From: Pycnopodia helianthoides
Taxonomy: Eukaryota > Echinodermata > Asteroidea > Forcipulatida > Asteriidae
Length of the DNA stretch: 64,000 nucleotides
Direction: 5' to 3'
NCBI GenBank assembly: GCA_032158295.1
Contig: CM063253.1
Location: forward strand, 1,333,001-1,397,000
The position numbers and the translations under genes are program-made. Position 1 is the stretch's first letter, and every line of letters starts with the position of its first letter. Positions 13,201 through 21,864 of the stretch are shown one piece after another. Below the pieces are notes generated by a model. It was not told the origin of the DNA. It saw nothing but the letters and a program-made list of their open reading frames with translations, and made no database searches.

Positions 13201-16200
13201 CTGGTGTTTTCAGCAGCAGGGTGTGGGTTCGAATCCCGGTCGAGACACTTGCGCCCTTGAGCAAGGCACTTAACCATAATTGCTTTGTAAAAAATGGGAA
13301 GGTAGTGCATTCTGCTCTACCAGCCAGGCTCCTAGTGAATGATACCTATGCTGACATCCTTACGGACTGTGAAGGGGGTATCCCTGTTTCAGCCCTAGGA
13401 GTAGGTGGCAACGTACCCCTGTTGACAGCTGATTTGGGTCTACAGCCCAAATCATTAAAGTGTAGCCCTCAACTTGATGTGGCCGTCAGGCCTTGTGAGT
13501 AGGGCGATATCTCATTAAAAAAATTTTTAAAAACTCCCTCTCTCTTTTATGTTGGGTCTTTATAGTGTTAGCGCACCGCACTCAAGCTTTGGTGTTTCTG
13601 ATCATCTGAGTGTTGGTTCGAGTCCCGGTCGTGGCACTATTGTCCTCTAGCAATACACTTGACCATTTTTGCTTTTTCCTTCAGATTGGACATAAAGCTG
13701 TAGGTCTCAGTGCTTTTATCGTTAAGAGAAGGGGTTTGCCCAAATTTTGTTTTCTGGCATAATTGGCTGCTGATTGGCTATGCAACACTGGTCTCATAAC
13801 TCCGCATACCCATCGTAAAAACAATGAGTAAATATCAGTGCCATTTGCGTCCATCTGTGCTACCTGCGCTTTAGTGTTCGCCATTATCATTATTATTATC
13901 ATTACCATGTTTTGATTTTGGACAACCCTATGCAAGGATGCTATGATCCAATCATATCCCAAAATTAAAGAAAACCTTGAAACCATCAAATTTCAGATGG
14001 AGCTAAAGGAAGGATTTTCGACAGGTCAAGGGTTAAAGTTGACATATTATTGGACCTGATTGCAAACCAGTTCACCCTTTTTATTGCCTTCATATTAGGA
14101 GGTTCCAGCAGCTATATTACAGTCCTCATTGCTTGCGGCTCAACAGTCAGCTTGATCATTGTATTGGTTTGCATCTACCAAGCGTTTAAGAAGTCCATGA
14201 TGAAGTTTCCAGATATTACAGTTTCTTTACAACTAACTGTAAGTGTTTCTGTCCGGTTCATAAATATTGTAAAAACCCAAGTCCCAGATTTTTGAAGGAA
14301 ATGAAGCTTCATGTTGTGAGTCGAAAAACTTAAAAACTGGTTTGAATTTGATGATTCTTTTATCTTTCTATTCCTTGGCTTCAATGTTTTCTACACATAG
14401 CTAGAGGCCGTTCGATTCCTAACATAGGATTCAAACTGCTTCCAGCTAGCGGGCAAGTTTTGTGGTCTAGTGGTTATACATCTGCTCTAATGACAAAGGT
14501 CGTGGGTTCGAAATCCCACCCGAGTAATATTTGTGTGTTTTTTTTTTTCTTTCTCAGGACTTGGAGGAAAGTACTAAGTATAAAAGTGCTTAGCACACAT
14601 GTACCATCCGTGTTTGGGTGAAACTCAAACAATAACAAAGAAGCACTGCAGCTGAAACTATATTTCATGTTTTGTTTAGGTGTTTCAATGATAAAATTCT
14701 CCCCAGCATGTAAACACATTGTCTCTAATTTTTGTTGTTACAACCGAAATCTGCTGTTGCGGTCTTTGTGTAAAGGTTTTCTGATACAGTTTTCTGGAAT
14801 ATGATTTCATTTTAGAGGGAAATATATTTTACAGAAAAAATGGTTCTAATATCTATATGAACTTCATAATCAGTAAGCTTTCAGACTCAAATTAAACAAT
14901 TATGTTTTTTTATCTTCACCAATACTTTTGAAATATTCAAAATTATTTATTTTTTCTTGCCACAGACCGACAATGTGTACTTCACAAACTCGAGAAGCAG
15001 AGAGGCAGAAATTTTTGACGAGTTGATCTCGCATCGATTGTTTGTCAATTTGGCTCCGGAGGACGGAGTGATGACCGATGAGTTTGACATCGGAGATAAA
15101 CCAAGAATTACCAAAGTGCCTGAAGATACAATCAAAATGGACGCCTTCGAAAGTCACCCTCTGTTACCAGGATTCAGCAGGCACAAGCGGTCGAGGAGCG
15201 AGGAGTTTTCTTTCGATGAGTATGGTGGTGGCCTGGCGAGTAGTCCCGTCTCCGTAGGTAGTGGGGGCAGCTACTTGCATATCAGGGGTGACGACATGGC
15301 CTACCGTACAATGACCAAAGATGGGCTGTCGCCTGTGGAGAAGGAAAACACGAAAGGTGCTTCAGGAGGAGACTTTGACGGATTTCAGGAGCTGCGCCCG
15401 TGCCCCGAGGATGGCGGCGGTGAAGAAGGTGCTTCAAACAGTCCGGATGCCTACACACCAATGGCTGATATGCTGTCGACTCACGGAGCAAGTTCCAAGA
15501 TGGGTAAGCAAAGAGGTAAAGCGGCCCCGTTCGGAAAGAGACATCCAAAAGAAAGCACCCTCGCCAATGAAGACAATGCGGCTTACGCCAGTGATGGTAG
15601 CGTATCGAACTATACCCAGCAAGGCTTTGCTGCAAGTTCAACTTCTCAAGATGATGTAGAACCCCCGTATGTACTTGGAACTAATCCGACAGATTCTTAC
15701 AGCCAGGTTGGACTGCGAGACCGAGTCAATCTCCCTTCTCCACAAAATCAGCAATTTCAAAATCAGGCGGCTGGAGGATTAGGGCCCCATGACGAGTACC
15801 TGAGGATGGGAATTAACGCACCGTCTTCAGACCCGCATGAAGTCGAGAATGAGGACAGTGATTTTGAGGATTTCCCGTTTATTTTAAACACTGATATTCT
15901 GCAAAATATACCACGACCGGATTCTCTACAGGTCAGTCCTAACTTAAACCACAATACTTCTCCGTTAGCGGCACCATCACCTCTTAGCGGAGACACCGTC
16001 ACCGGCGTTGATGGTTTACAGATACCTAGCTCTATGAGAACGGAGTCACCGAATGACGATGTCTTCCTACGCTATGTAGCTGTCCAAGGTGATTCGGAAA
16101 GTCTCGACCTGGAAGACGCTGAAACGGAGCAAGAAGGAGACGGTTATGTGACCCAAGGAATGATACCCGACATTCTTAACCCCAGGGCAGATAATAGAAG

Positions 16201-16837
16201 TGCGTCGAACGTACCGGGACCACCTAATCTTCATTCTGACTATGTTGATCAGGAGCAACTGAATAGCTTTCCCATGCCACAGGCGGAAGCGATCCCTGTT
16301 GCCAATAACCACCCTCCTCAACAGGCAGGCGCCTTGAGCCCCAACGATTATGTCACCTCAGAACAGGTGTTCGATATCGTATCGCCTGGTCCAGCATCCA
16401 ACTCCTGTGACGAGACCTTTACAAATAGTAACAATAACTGTGAAGGAGGTACCAACAGCAACCTCTCAGAGGATGAGACCAAGGATGCTAGCGAATATAT
16501 GATCCGAGGAAATGAGGAGGGCGTTAGAGAGAACGGACCAACTGATGACCCTGACGGTGCTACCTGCGGCTATCAACCTCATGCTCCCCCCGATCAGATC
16601 CAGTCCCTTGCTCCTCTCAGTCCACCCCAAAATGGCCCTCGCGACGATTTCATCTTAAACGGGGAAGACTCAACTCATGCGTTTGATCTTGGGCAAACGG
16701 ATGCGGAGGATGTTGATGAAAACCCTGCGGATCAAGAGAGCGGCAAACTGGGCGACACAAAGGGCGAGTCGGATGGGGGGTATGTAACACATGATGAAAT
16801 GCAGAACATCGGCAGAGTAGCAAGTCCAACAACATAA
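4026..16837 (+). CDS. gp130/LIFR-type class I cytokine receptor (10 coding exons)
   Basis: Proposed coding exons are 4039-4207, 5581-5695, 6650-6813, 8253-8425, 10049-10208, 11090-11175, 12013-12133, 13033-13128, 14099-14238 and 14966-16837. They sum to 3096 nt, exactly 1032 codons with stop, and every junction is phase-consistent. The predicted type I membrane protein (about 1031 aa) should bind a helical cytokine outside the cell and signal through JAK/STAT inside. Domain order: leader (1-56), cytokine-receptor module D2 (57-149) with C66/C76 and C108/C113, D3 (150-260) with a WSXWS-like PSEYS, FNIII D4 (261-361), one TM helix (about 367-388), box-1-like FPDI (398-401) and a tail to 1031. 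Exon-by-exon resemblance is to gp130 D2-D3-D4. The N-terminal Ig domain and D5-D6 of gp130 are absent. Several N-glycosylation sequons are visible. Family assignment is strong; one-to-one orthology with IL6ST or LIFR is not claimed. Confidence 0.85.
4249..4800 (+). mobile_element. tRNA-derived SINE split by a foldback MITE
   Basis: A SINE with tRNA-like B box (gtgggttcgaatcccggtca) and the body shared with 60072-60430. Its head is split after gactcaagttctg by the inserted element at 4298-4488. The tail ends in an ATT-rich run. It lies within receptor intron 1. Confidence 0.75.
4298..4488. mobile_element. Foldback MITE, family D, nested in SINE
   Basis: Inverted ends GCCCAATTTCATAGAGCTGC and its complement, with further pairing inward (taagcag). 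Same ends occur in the copy at 62061-62303 and a truncated one near 58750-58911. Confidence 0.8.
5216..5551. mobile_element. TTAA MITE, family B, copy 1
   Basis: Bounded by TTAA. Interior lines such as ACTTGGTGTATCCCAACATA and CACTTCAGAGGGAATCG recur in the copies at 18818-19194, 40863-41183 and 44202-44598. It ends about 30 bp before receptor exon 2. Confidence 0.75.
5581..5695 (+). CDS. Receptor exon 2: first half of cytokine-receptor D2
   Basis: The acceptor is ttcttttacag. The exon encodes the class I hallmark: a cysteine in NLTC, then FCWW ten residues later, matching the C...CxW pair of gp130 D2. The open frame continues to 5798, but the downstream part looks like repeat DNA. The next exon requires phase 2. 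The donor at 5696 (AAG|GTTGAC) has the right phase and gives gp130-like spacing to the next exon, although its +3 to +5 bases are poor. Other phase-2 GT sites at 5714 and 5765 would add residues with no counterpart in gp130. Confidence 0.7.
6650..6813 (+). CDS. Receptor exon 3: second half of D2
   Basis: Bounded by a tttgacag acceptor and a GTAAGT donor at 6814. It carries FSKWVTARKANDC, four residues, then C, followed by an N.YG.V.S..L.F pattern. This parallels the gp130 segment EWATHKFADC...C and the closing strand of D2, and supplies the second conserved disulfide pair (C108/C113). It exits in phase 1 at the D2/D3 boundary. Confidence 0.8.
7890..8075 (+). repeat. Interspersed repeat family E, copy 1
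   Basis: Contains the shared blocks tctcagaaaagcgaacttaa, cagttttagatgt and gaaaaacccaatccacata. Other copies: 41535-41730 (+), 57310-57490 (+) and 56040-56235 (-). Non-coding; class unknown. Confidence 0.65.
8253..8425 (+). CDS. Receptor exon 4: first half of D3
   Basis: The acceptor is gcacacag and the donor GTAAGT at 8426. The peptide begins SPPYDVRVTNLSESKLRMKW and continues to YRFQYKWEG..DTWKEV. This is a standard FNIII N-terminal half with the PP.....V.....L.L.W and Y..QY......W..V signatures of gp130 D3. Two N-glycosylation sequons (NLS, NDT) are present. Confidence 0.85.
8462..8750. repeat. Foldback element in receptor intron
   Basis: Outer inverted arms aacacgctgactgcc (from 8462) and ggcagtcaacgtgtt (to 8750) enclose inner cctacgagtat / cctacgaatc pieces. 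It begins about 35 bp after the exon 4 donor. Confidence 0.55.
8885..9540 (+). mobile_element. Degenerate SINE copies
   Basis: Two to three decayed pieces of the SINE body occur in tandem: ctccacccagg near 8961, and ccttggcagcacaaggtgca and ccccagggagctgagatggt near 9190-9400. ATT-rich tail at 9480-9535. Confidence 0.6.
9601..9671 (-). other. tRNA-like sequence, probably a tRNA-derived repeat
   Basis: The minus strand has an A box (AGCTCAGTTGGCAGAGCA), a B box (GGTTCAAATCC) and a 6-bp acceptor-like pairing CCTCAA/TTGAGG, but the anticodon arm does not fold cleanly. I do not call it a functional tRNA. Confidence 0.4.
10049..10208 (+). CDS. Receptor exon 5: second half of D3 with degenerate WSXWS
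   Basis: Acceptor ttgtacag, donor GTAAAT at 10209. The FNIII strand core LYYVRLRAEDTLG is followed by PSEYSDEAKG. The five residues PSEYS at 10163-10177 sit exactly where gp130 has WSDWS (gp130 continues SEEASG, here SDEAKG). Both tryptophans are replaced, by Pro and Tyr. The exon ends in phase 1. Confidence 0.82.
11090..11175 (+). CDS. Receptor exon 6: start of FNIII D4
   Basis: Acceptor taccccaag, donor GTAGGC at 11176. It encodes PPSNFYCKADPSSDGEKR then VVTLTWK, closely following the start of gp130 D4 (AP.FWYKIDPS......TVQLVWK). It enters in phase 1 and leaves in phase 0. Confidence 0.8.
11291..11565 (+). mobile_element. tRNA-derived SINE, second body type
   Basis: Head cgtgtcgtggccgagtggtc and B box gtgggttcgaatcccggtca. 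Body with gttctgctctaccagcc and gacatccttacggactgtga, shared with 13157-13505. It lies in receptor intron 6. Confidence 0.75.
12013..12133 (+). CDS. Receptor exon 7: middle of FNIII D4
   Basis: Acceptor tttggttcgcag, donor GTAAGT at 12134. The peptide RWDDPFKLNGEILGFNISVK has the LNG.ILGF.I FNIII C-strand pattern seen in gp130 D4 (ANGKILDYEV). It carries NIS and NKT sequons. It is phase 0 in and phase 1 out. Confidence 0.8.
13033..13128 (+). CDS. Receptor exon 8: end of FNIII D4
   Basis: Acceptor atttctccttag, donor GTGAGT at 13129. The peptide HYKLSIQTVNSMGASPLEDC is the Y.....A.N..G.S FNIII F-G strand pattern that closes D4. It exits in phase 1. A tRNA-derived SINE starts only about 28 bp after the donor. 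Confidence 0.78.
13157..13505 (+). mobile_element. tRNA-derived SINE, second body type
   Basis: Same head and body as 11291-11565, with extra 3' sequence (gacagctgatttgggtctac). Starts close to the exon 8 donor. Confidence 0.75.
13568..13805 (+). mobile_element. tRNA-derived SINE, third body type, 5' truncated
   Basis: B box gttggttcgagtcccggtcg followed by gttaagagaaggggtttgcc and ttggctgctgattgg, shared with 63569-63845. Confidence 0.65.
14099..14238 (+). CDS. Receptor exon 9: transmembrane helix and box 1 region
   Basis: I chose the acceptor at 14097-14098 because a strong pyrimidine-rich tract (ttcaccctttttattgcc) precedes it. An in-phase alternative AG at 13995-13996 would add 34 residues, including an awkward second hydrophobic run. 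The exon encodes a single TM helix, YITVLIACGSTVSLIIVL plus VCIY, then a basic stop-transfer FKK and MMKFPDI. FPDI resembles box 1 of LIFR/OSMR (YPDIP.P), but the following prolines are missing. The donor is GTAAGT at 14239, phase 0. Confidence 0.75.
14446..14640 (+). mobile_element. SINE of second tRNA-derived family
   Basis: A box tggtctagtggttatacatc, B box gggttcgaaatcccaccc, then gaaagtactaagtataaaag. Related pieces occur at 18186-18345, 18396-18535, 24455-24560 and, on the minus strand, 37690-37925. It lies in the receptor intron between TM and tail exons. Confidence 0.65.
14966..16837 (+). CDS. Receptor exon 10: long cytoplasmic signalling tail
   Basis: Acceptor cttgccacag, stop TAA at 16835-16837, 623 residues in one exon. 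The tail is acidic, Ser/Pro/Asn-rich and probably disordered. YxxQ motifs (STAT3-type docking in vertebrate gp130) lie at 15611 (YTQQ), 16145 (YVTQ) and 16241 (YVDQ). YxxM motifs (PI3K p85 type) lie at 15302 (YRTM), 15452 (YTPM) and 15797 (YLRM). YSQV at 15698 and YVAV at 16073 fit SH2 sites of the SHP/Grb2 class. A recurrent D/G-Y-V-T/D unit appears four times. The gp130 tail is only about 280 residues, so this one is more than twice as long. Docking assignments rest on motif knowledge and are untested. Confidence 0.85.
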   Translation, partial: TDNVYFTNSRSREAEIFDELISHRLFVNLAPEDGVMTDEFDIGDKPRITKVPEDTIKMDAFESHPLLPGFSRHKRSRSEEFSFDEYGGGLASSPVSVGSGGSYLHIRGDDMAYRTMTKDGLSPVEKENTKGASGGDFDGFQELRPCPEDGGGEEGASNSPDAYTPMADMLSTHGASSKMGKQRGKAAPFGKRHPKESTLANEDNAAYASDGSVSNYTQQGFAASSTSQDDVEPPYVLGTNPTDSYSQVGLRDRVNLPSPQNQQFQNQAAGGLGPHDEYLRMGINAPSSDPHEVENEDSDFEDFPFILNTDILQNIPRPDSLQVSPNLNHNTSPLAAPSPLSGDTVTGVDGLQIPSSMRTESPNDDVFLRYVAVQGDSESLDLEDAETEQEGDGYVTQGMIPDILNPRADNRSASNVPGPPNLHSDYVDQEQLNSFPMPQAEAIPVANNHPPQQAGALSPNDYVTSEQVFDIVSPGPASNSCDETFTNSNNNCEGGTNSNLSEDETKDASEYMIRGNEEGVRENGPTDDPDGATCGYQPHAPPDQIQSLAPLSPPQNGPRDDFILNGEDSTHAFDLGQTDAEDVDENPADQESGKLGDTKGESDGGYVTHDEMQNIGRVASPTT

Positions 16838-17090
16838 CAGTATTAATCAACTCTATACATGTACATCAAAGCTGGCCTTGTACAAAAACGTTCTTGTATA
16901 TTTGTAAGTTTAAGGTGCTTAAACCCAGAAGTCTTTTTTTCAAATTTATACTCGACGTGTACCCATTAGTTGTTAGTTTCAACATCGAACCAAGGTGTTC
17001 GTTTCATTGGATTTGATAAGTCAAGGTTCAGTGGAAACCATTTCATATCTTGTTGAGGCACGCAGAGAGTTCGTACACATTGTACAGGTT

Positions 17091-17431
17091 GAATCCAGTC
17101 TGAAGCAGTTCATACAGGGTGAATCCAGTCTGAAGCAGTTCATACAGGGTGAATCCAGTCTGAAGCAGTTCATACAGGGTGAATCCAGTCTGAAGCAGTT
17201 CATACAGGGTGAATCCAGTCTGAAGCAGCTCATACAGGGTGAATCCAGTCTGAAGCAGTTCATACAGGGTGAATCCAGTCTGAAGCAGTTCATACAGGAT
17301 AAATCCAGTCTGAAGCAGTTCATACAGGGTGAATCCAGTCAGATGCAGTTCATATAGGGTGAATCCAGTCTGAAGCAGTTCATACAGGATAAATCCAGTC
17401 AGATGCAGTTCATATAGGGTGAATCCAGTTG
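17091..17431. repeat. 30-bp minisatellite in receptor 3' UTR
   Basis: Eleven near-identical 30-bp units (gaatccagtctgaagcagtt plus catacagggt) run from 17091 to 17420, then a partial copy. Units 7-11 carry shared variants (gat/aaat, agatg, catatag), a sign of higher-order duplication. Because 30 is divisible by three, both strands show open 10-residue periodic frames, but a TAG in the later units closes the plus frame. I treat it as non-coding. Confidence 0.9.
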
Positions 17432-17644
17432 AGACAGCTGGTTGGCTTCTACTGGTTTGAGGAAAGTTATAAATGGCATTCTCCCAGTGCAGCGAAACTT
17501 TTGCAACGCAGACACGTGATTAACATTTAAATTTGAAGTGCCGGAGGTTTACTGTTTGTCATGGTCCATTCTATATTTGCTTCTATGTAGAGCCAAACTG
17601 CTATGTATTTAGCTGTATTACAGTATCGCAATTTACTTATAAAT

Positions 17645-17650
17645 AATAAA
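17645..17650 (+). terminator. Candidate poly(A) signal of receptor gene
   Basis: An AATAAA hexamer lies 808 bp after the receptor stop and is the first canonical signal after the 3' UTR minisatellite. The implied 3' UTR is about 0.8 kb. No transcript evidence is available. Confidence 0.5.
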
Positions 17651-18185
17651 AGTTCGCGCCGCTTTCCACATAAATGCAAGCTTATTTATTATTATGATAC
17701 ACGTCTCACGAAAGACCTTAATGAAATATTTTAGGTTTGTTACAATTTTTAAGAGCTATTTTTATCTAAGAAAGTTATAAGCGTTCATTTTAAGGTATTG
17801 CACCAAAGAAATCACCATTGATGAGTGTTAGTTAATTAAAAACTAAAAAAGAATAATTGTTGGGATCCCGACATTGTCTAGAGCATCAACAATGTTCAAA
17901 CTATATTTGCATGTTACGTGTATTTTGTGCATTGTCCGCGGCATTTCAAACGTTTTTATATGTTTTTGTTTTTTTGAAACAGCATTATCTGTCAAAAGTT
18001 GTTCAGAGACAAAATTCTTTAAAAAAATGTATTTCTGTGAAAAGAACTTTAAAATTTGTTTTAAAAAAACACAGAACAGTTGCCTGTCCTGTTGGTAATC
18101 GTGACAAGGCTATGACTATGGCTAAAGTGGGATTGCTGAAAAGTCCTGTTCTTCAACATAGCCGTAGCCAAAGTCACTTGATTCT

Positions 18186-18535
18186 AATCTTACATAATTG
18201 GTTCAAATCCCACCCAAGTGATTTGCCTGTGGATTTTTTTTCAAAGAGCTCAGGAAAGTACCGAGTATACAGTGCTTAATCACAATCGGTGTAAGGGTAA
18301 AACAAAATAAATTCTTTATCCTGATGCGAAAAACTATACAACATCTATTAAATCGTTGCAGTACCCGCTGCGAAGGATTCGAACTACCTCTAGCCATCGG
18401 GCTAGCTCGGTGGTCTAGTGGTAAGACAACTGCTCTAGCAATGCAAAGGTCTTGGGTTCAAATCCCACCCGAGTGATTTGCCTGTGGATTTTTTTCACAG
18501 AGCTCGGGATCGGTGTAAGGGTAAAACCAAATTAA
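18186..18535 (+). mobile_element. Two adjacent SINE pieces, second tRNA family
   Basis: Twice: cccaccc(a/g)agtgatttgcctgtgg followed by a T run, a cagagctc(a/g)gga block and cggtgtaagggtaaaac. The second copy has a full tRNA-like head (ggtggtctagtggtaagaca). Confidence 0.65.
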
Positions 18536-18817
18536 AATCATACATAATGTTATAATTTTTTTATTTTTCGCACTTGTCAGCAGTGATTTATTTACAAGGG
18601 GGTAAAACGTAACTAAATGTGATCGCATCGTGGCAAATTGCACACAAATTTCCTACACAGATATTATGGTTTGAAACATTTCGCAGGTATTTCTTGACGG
18701 CTAAACACCTATCTTTTGTCAAATCTTTTCACTTGTTATTTTGGGTCACAGTTCCACAACATCAATATGTATTTCTCCCACCGATAATGTTACTATTAAG
18801 TTTAATGTATACAGTGA

Positions 18818-19194
18818 TTAAAGGCACTGGACACTTTTGCTAATTGTCAAAAACCAGTATTCTCATCACTTGGTGTATCCCATCATATGCATAAAATAAA
18901 AAATCTTTGAAAATTTGGACTCAGTTGGTCATCGCAGTTGCAAGAAAATAATAAAATAAAAAACACCCTCGTTGCACAAATTTGTGTGCTTTCAGGTGCA
19001 TAATAAAAGGCTTCGCTGAAGTCTTTTATTATTTGAATGAGAAATTACCTCTTTCACAAAAACTACGTTACTTCAGAGGGAGCCGTTTCTCACAATGTTT
19101 TATACTATCAACAGCTCTCCATTGCTCATTACTAGGTTAGTTTTTATGCTAACAATTTTTTTGAATAATTACAAATAGTGTCCAGTGCCTTTAA
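18818..19194. mobile_element. TTAA MITE, family B, copy 2
   Basis: TTAA-bounded, with ends AAGGCACTGGACACTTTTG and GTGTCCAGTGCCTT. Near its middle is a private hairpin, aataaaaggcttcg / cgaagccttttatt-like (19001-19033). Confidence 0.8.
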
Positions 19195-20394
19195 CACATA
19201 TGGGTAAACACAAAAAATAGTTGTTATCCCAGTGCAAGTGTAACCATTAAAACAACTTGTAATATAAAACGACTGCTGGTATCCTTTATTATCCATTATG
19301 GTTGGCAGCTGGCCTCTGTCTATTAACAGCAACCAGCCACCAACCAAGGTCATTATCACACATTGAAGACCAGGTCATCACACTGTTATTCCCATTAATA
19401 CATATCTTGAACAAAAAAACACATTAAAAACCTCATAATTTTTTCGCCGATATTTTTTAGAAATGTTCTACTCATGTTCAAGGGCCGTTCCTTAGGCTGC
19501 TAATACTTTTGCGTAGCACTAAATATCTCGCACATGATAAACTATCTATGCATATTTTCAAGAACCAGACTATGAGCTCAGAAAATTAAAGGTACACACC
19601 GGCTGACTGTTTACCTAATTTAGTGATGTGGAATCACAGACAATAATTTTTAGATGGTTGTTGTAAAAATAAATCATCAAAATGTCAAGTAATTAACGAA
19701 AAGTGTGAAAAAAACAAAACGTGGTCAAAGGTCAGCGTACATGTATACGCTTTTCCAGCCGTTGCAACTGTCAAGTTTATGTGACATTGTTGTAAGTAGA
19801 CAGGTGCTCTATTTATGTATTAATTATAACAATGGCGTGGCATGAGGATCCAGTCTTCATATCCATCCAGCACAAATTCACGTGTAATTAAAAAACCGAC
19901 ATAAACACAGTCCGATCCACATCAACTTGTGTGGACATCGTGCATCTATTCGTCGTCCCGCCGCGTGTGTAGCCCAGGCATCACGGACGTGTCAATAGTT
20001 AGGGGATAATAGCTAGGGCTACAGACTAAAACCCTCGTTAAACAAAAAAGTAGTTAATGGTCTGGATCCCTACCCCTCCACAGGCTCCGAGTTCATGCCC
20101 CCGTGGTTTGTCTTTCTGGCCACACGAGACACTGCACCGGCTGTACGGGACATGCCCCCAAGGTTTACCCGCTAGCTCCCCACGCTGATGCGCCGTAAAA
20201 CATGCTTCTGTAGCACAGACTTCCTGAATGCGAATCTCACGTTCGATTTTTCATCATTATTTACAACTTGTATCCATAAACTGAATACATGGTCTTTTTT
20301 GTCAAATACTCATGAACAATTGTTATTAAAAAAATGCTTAAATTTGGTTAAGTAATTTACTTTTATACGGCTGAAATAAAACTAACTCTGCAGA

Positions 20395-20441
20395 TCACGT
20401 GACTTTTCGGAACCACATTTTGGTTCCGAAAAGTCACGTGA
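20395..20441. repeat. Perfect 21-bp hairpin with E-boxes
   Basis: Arms 20395-20415 and 20421-20441 are exact reverse complements around a 5-base loop (cattt). Each arm contains the palindrome CACGTG, so two E-boxes face each other 36 bp apart. Confidence 0.9.
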
Positions 20442-21479
20442 CCTTCGTTTTTTTTTTAATGCTTGAAAACGGCCAAATTGGATGGTTTCTTTTATGAACC
20501 ATTCTTCTCCATTCCAGGAAGACCTTTGAAATAATGTTTTAGTCTATTTTGTAGCCCAAATAGCCCAACGAAGCCAGTGTGTCCCTTTCACATAGGGAAA
20601 TACTTTGGTTGGTGTTCGACTTAATGCTCAGCAATATGATGGTTCCATGCGAGTACCAGTTACCTTAAATTGATACATTGTCTTTGCGTTGACGCATATA
20701 CGCACGGTACGCACGGTATGCACGTGCACGTGGCAAAATAAATCTCCTGCCAAAATAATTTTGAAATACGCACAAAGAAAACAGTTGGTTTGATAGTTCC
20801 CCGCACAACATGCATAAGTGCATACAAGCTTTTACACAACAATATGCCTGTTTTGGGGCCATTTATTCACTAGTTCACAGGAGCCGGTATTTATATTACA
20901 TGTTAATACACCCACATGTGACCAGTCTTCGACCAATCAGCATTACCTTGACAGAAAAGCAAACAATGACCCTACTATTAAACCCTTTATTTTGACCGTT
21001 TATAAATTGTTGGTAAATTTCCTTTTTTCCGACAGCTTTCCCACACAGATGTTAAAAGATGAGCTTTGTGTTTGTCACAAAATGTTTTCTAAAAGCACTT
21101 TAAAGTTTTAAAAGGCATTGCTACAGATTAAATAAAAAACTGAAAATATATATAATACAAACATGTTAATACTGTATTGAAAATATTTCAAATCTAGCTT
21201 ACTGTATCCATTCTATAAATATATTGAGTAGAGCTAATAGGGAAAATGAGGAATACAATTTATCAAATTTCATCTAAAATTTAAAACTTCAAAAGATCTA
21301 AATAAAAAAGAAACTATTAAAACAACAAGTTAATTATGTTTTCAATAAATACATATTTTGGTGGTAAGAAAGGACCAATTAGGTTTTTTTTTTTATAAAA
21401 GAGAATAATAAATTTAGTTCAAATTTAAGAAATCTTAAGAAATCACAAGGTTACTTATTCACAGAAACATTATGAGCAT

Positions 21480-21864
21480 TTAAAGGAACATTACAGAATT
21501 GGTTTTTGCTAACAAAACAGTTGCTGGCAGTGTAAGCACTTTATGTAATCCACCATATACATAAACTGACTAACCTGTAGAAGTTTGAGATCGATCGGCC
21601 ATCTAGGTCACGGGAAAATAGTGAAAAACCGATTACACATTTTGCATGAAATCGTATAGATTCAACAAATGAATAAAACGCTCACTGAGCGATAAACTCA
21701 AATCGGCAAGTTAGTTTATTCATTTCTCATCAAATATGGCATTTCAGACAGAAATATTTCAAGGGATGTTTTCTACTATCATCATCATTAGACCGTGTAA
21801 GTTTTATGTAAATCTGTGATCAAAAAGTATATTTGTTCTTACCAATTCTGTAATGTTCCTTTAA
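21480..21864. mobile_element. TTAA MITE, family A, copy 2
   Basis: TTAA-bounded with near-perfect inverted ends AGGAACATTACAGAATTGGT. Opposite orientation to copy 1, same as copy 3. Confidence 0.85.

Noticed and set aside
13997..14098. Extended transmembrane exon from the acceptor at 13996
   Set aside because: In frame, but it adds a second hydrophobic run that is really the pyrimidine tract before the better acceptor at 14098.
16995..17357. 120-codon repetitive frame and its Cys-rich minus partner
   Set aside because: Produced by the 30-bp minisatellite; no start context or splice sites, and stops appear in later units.
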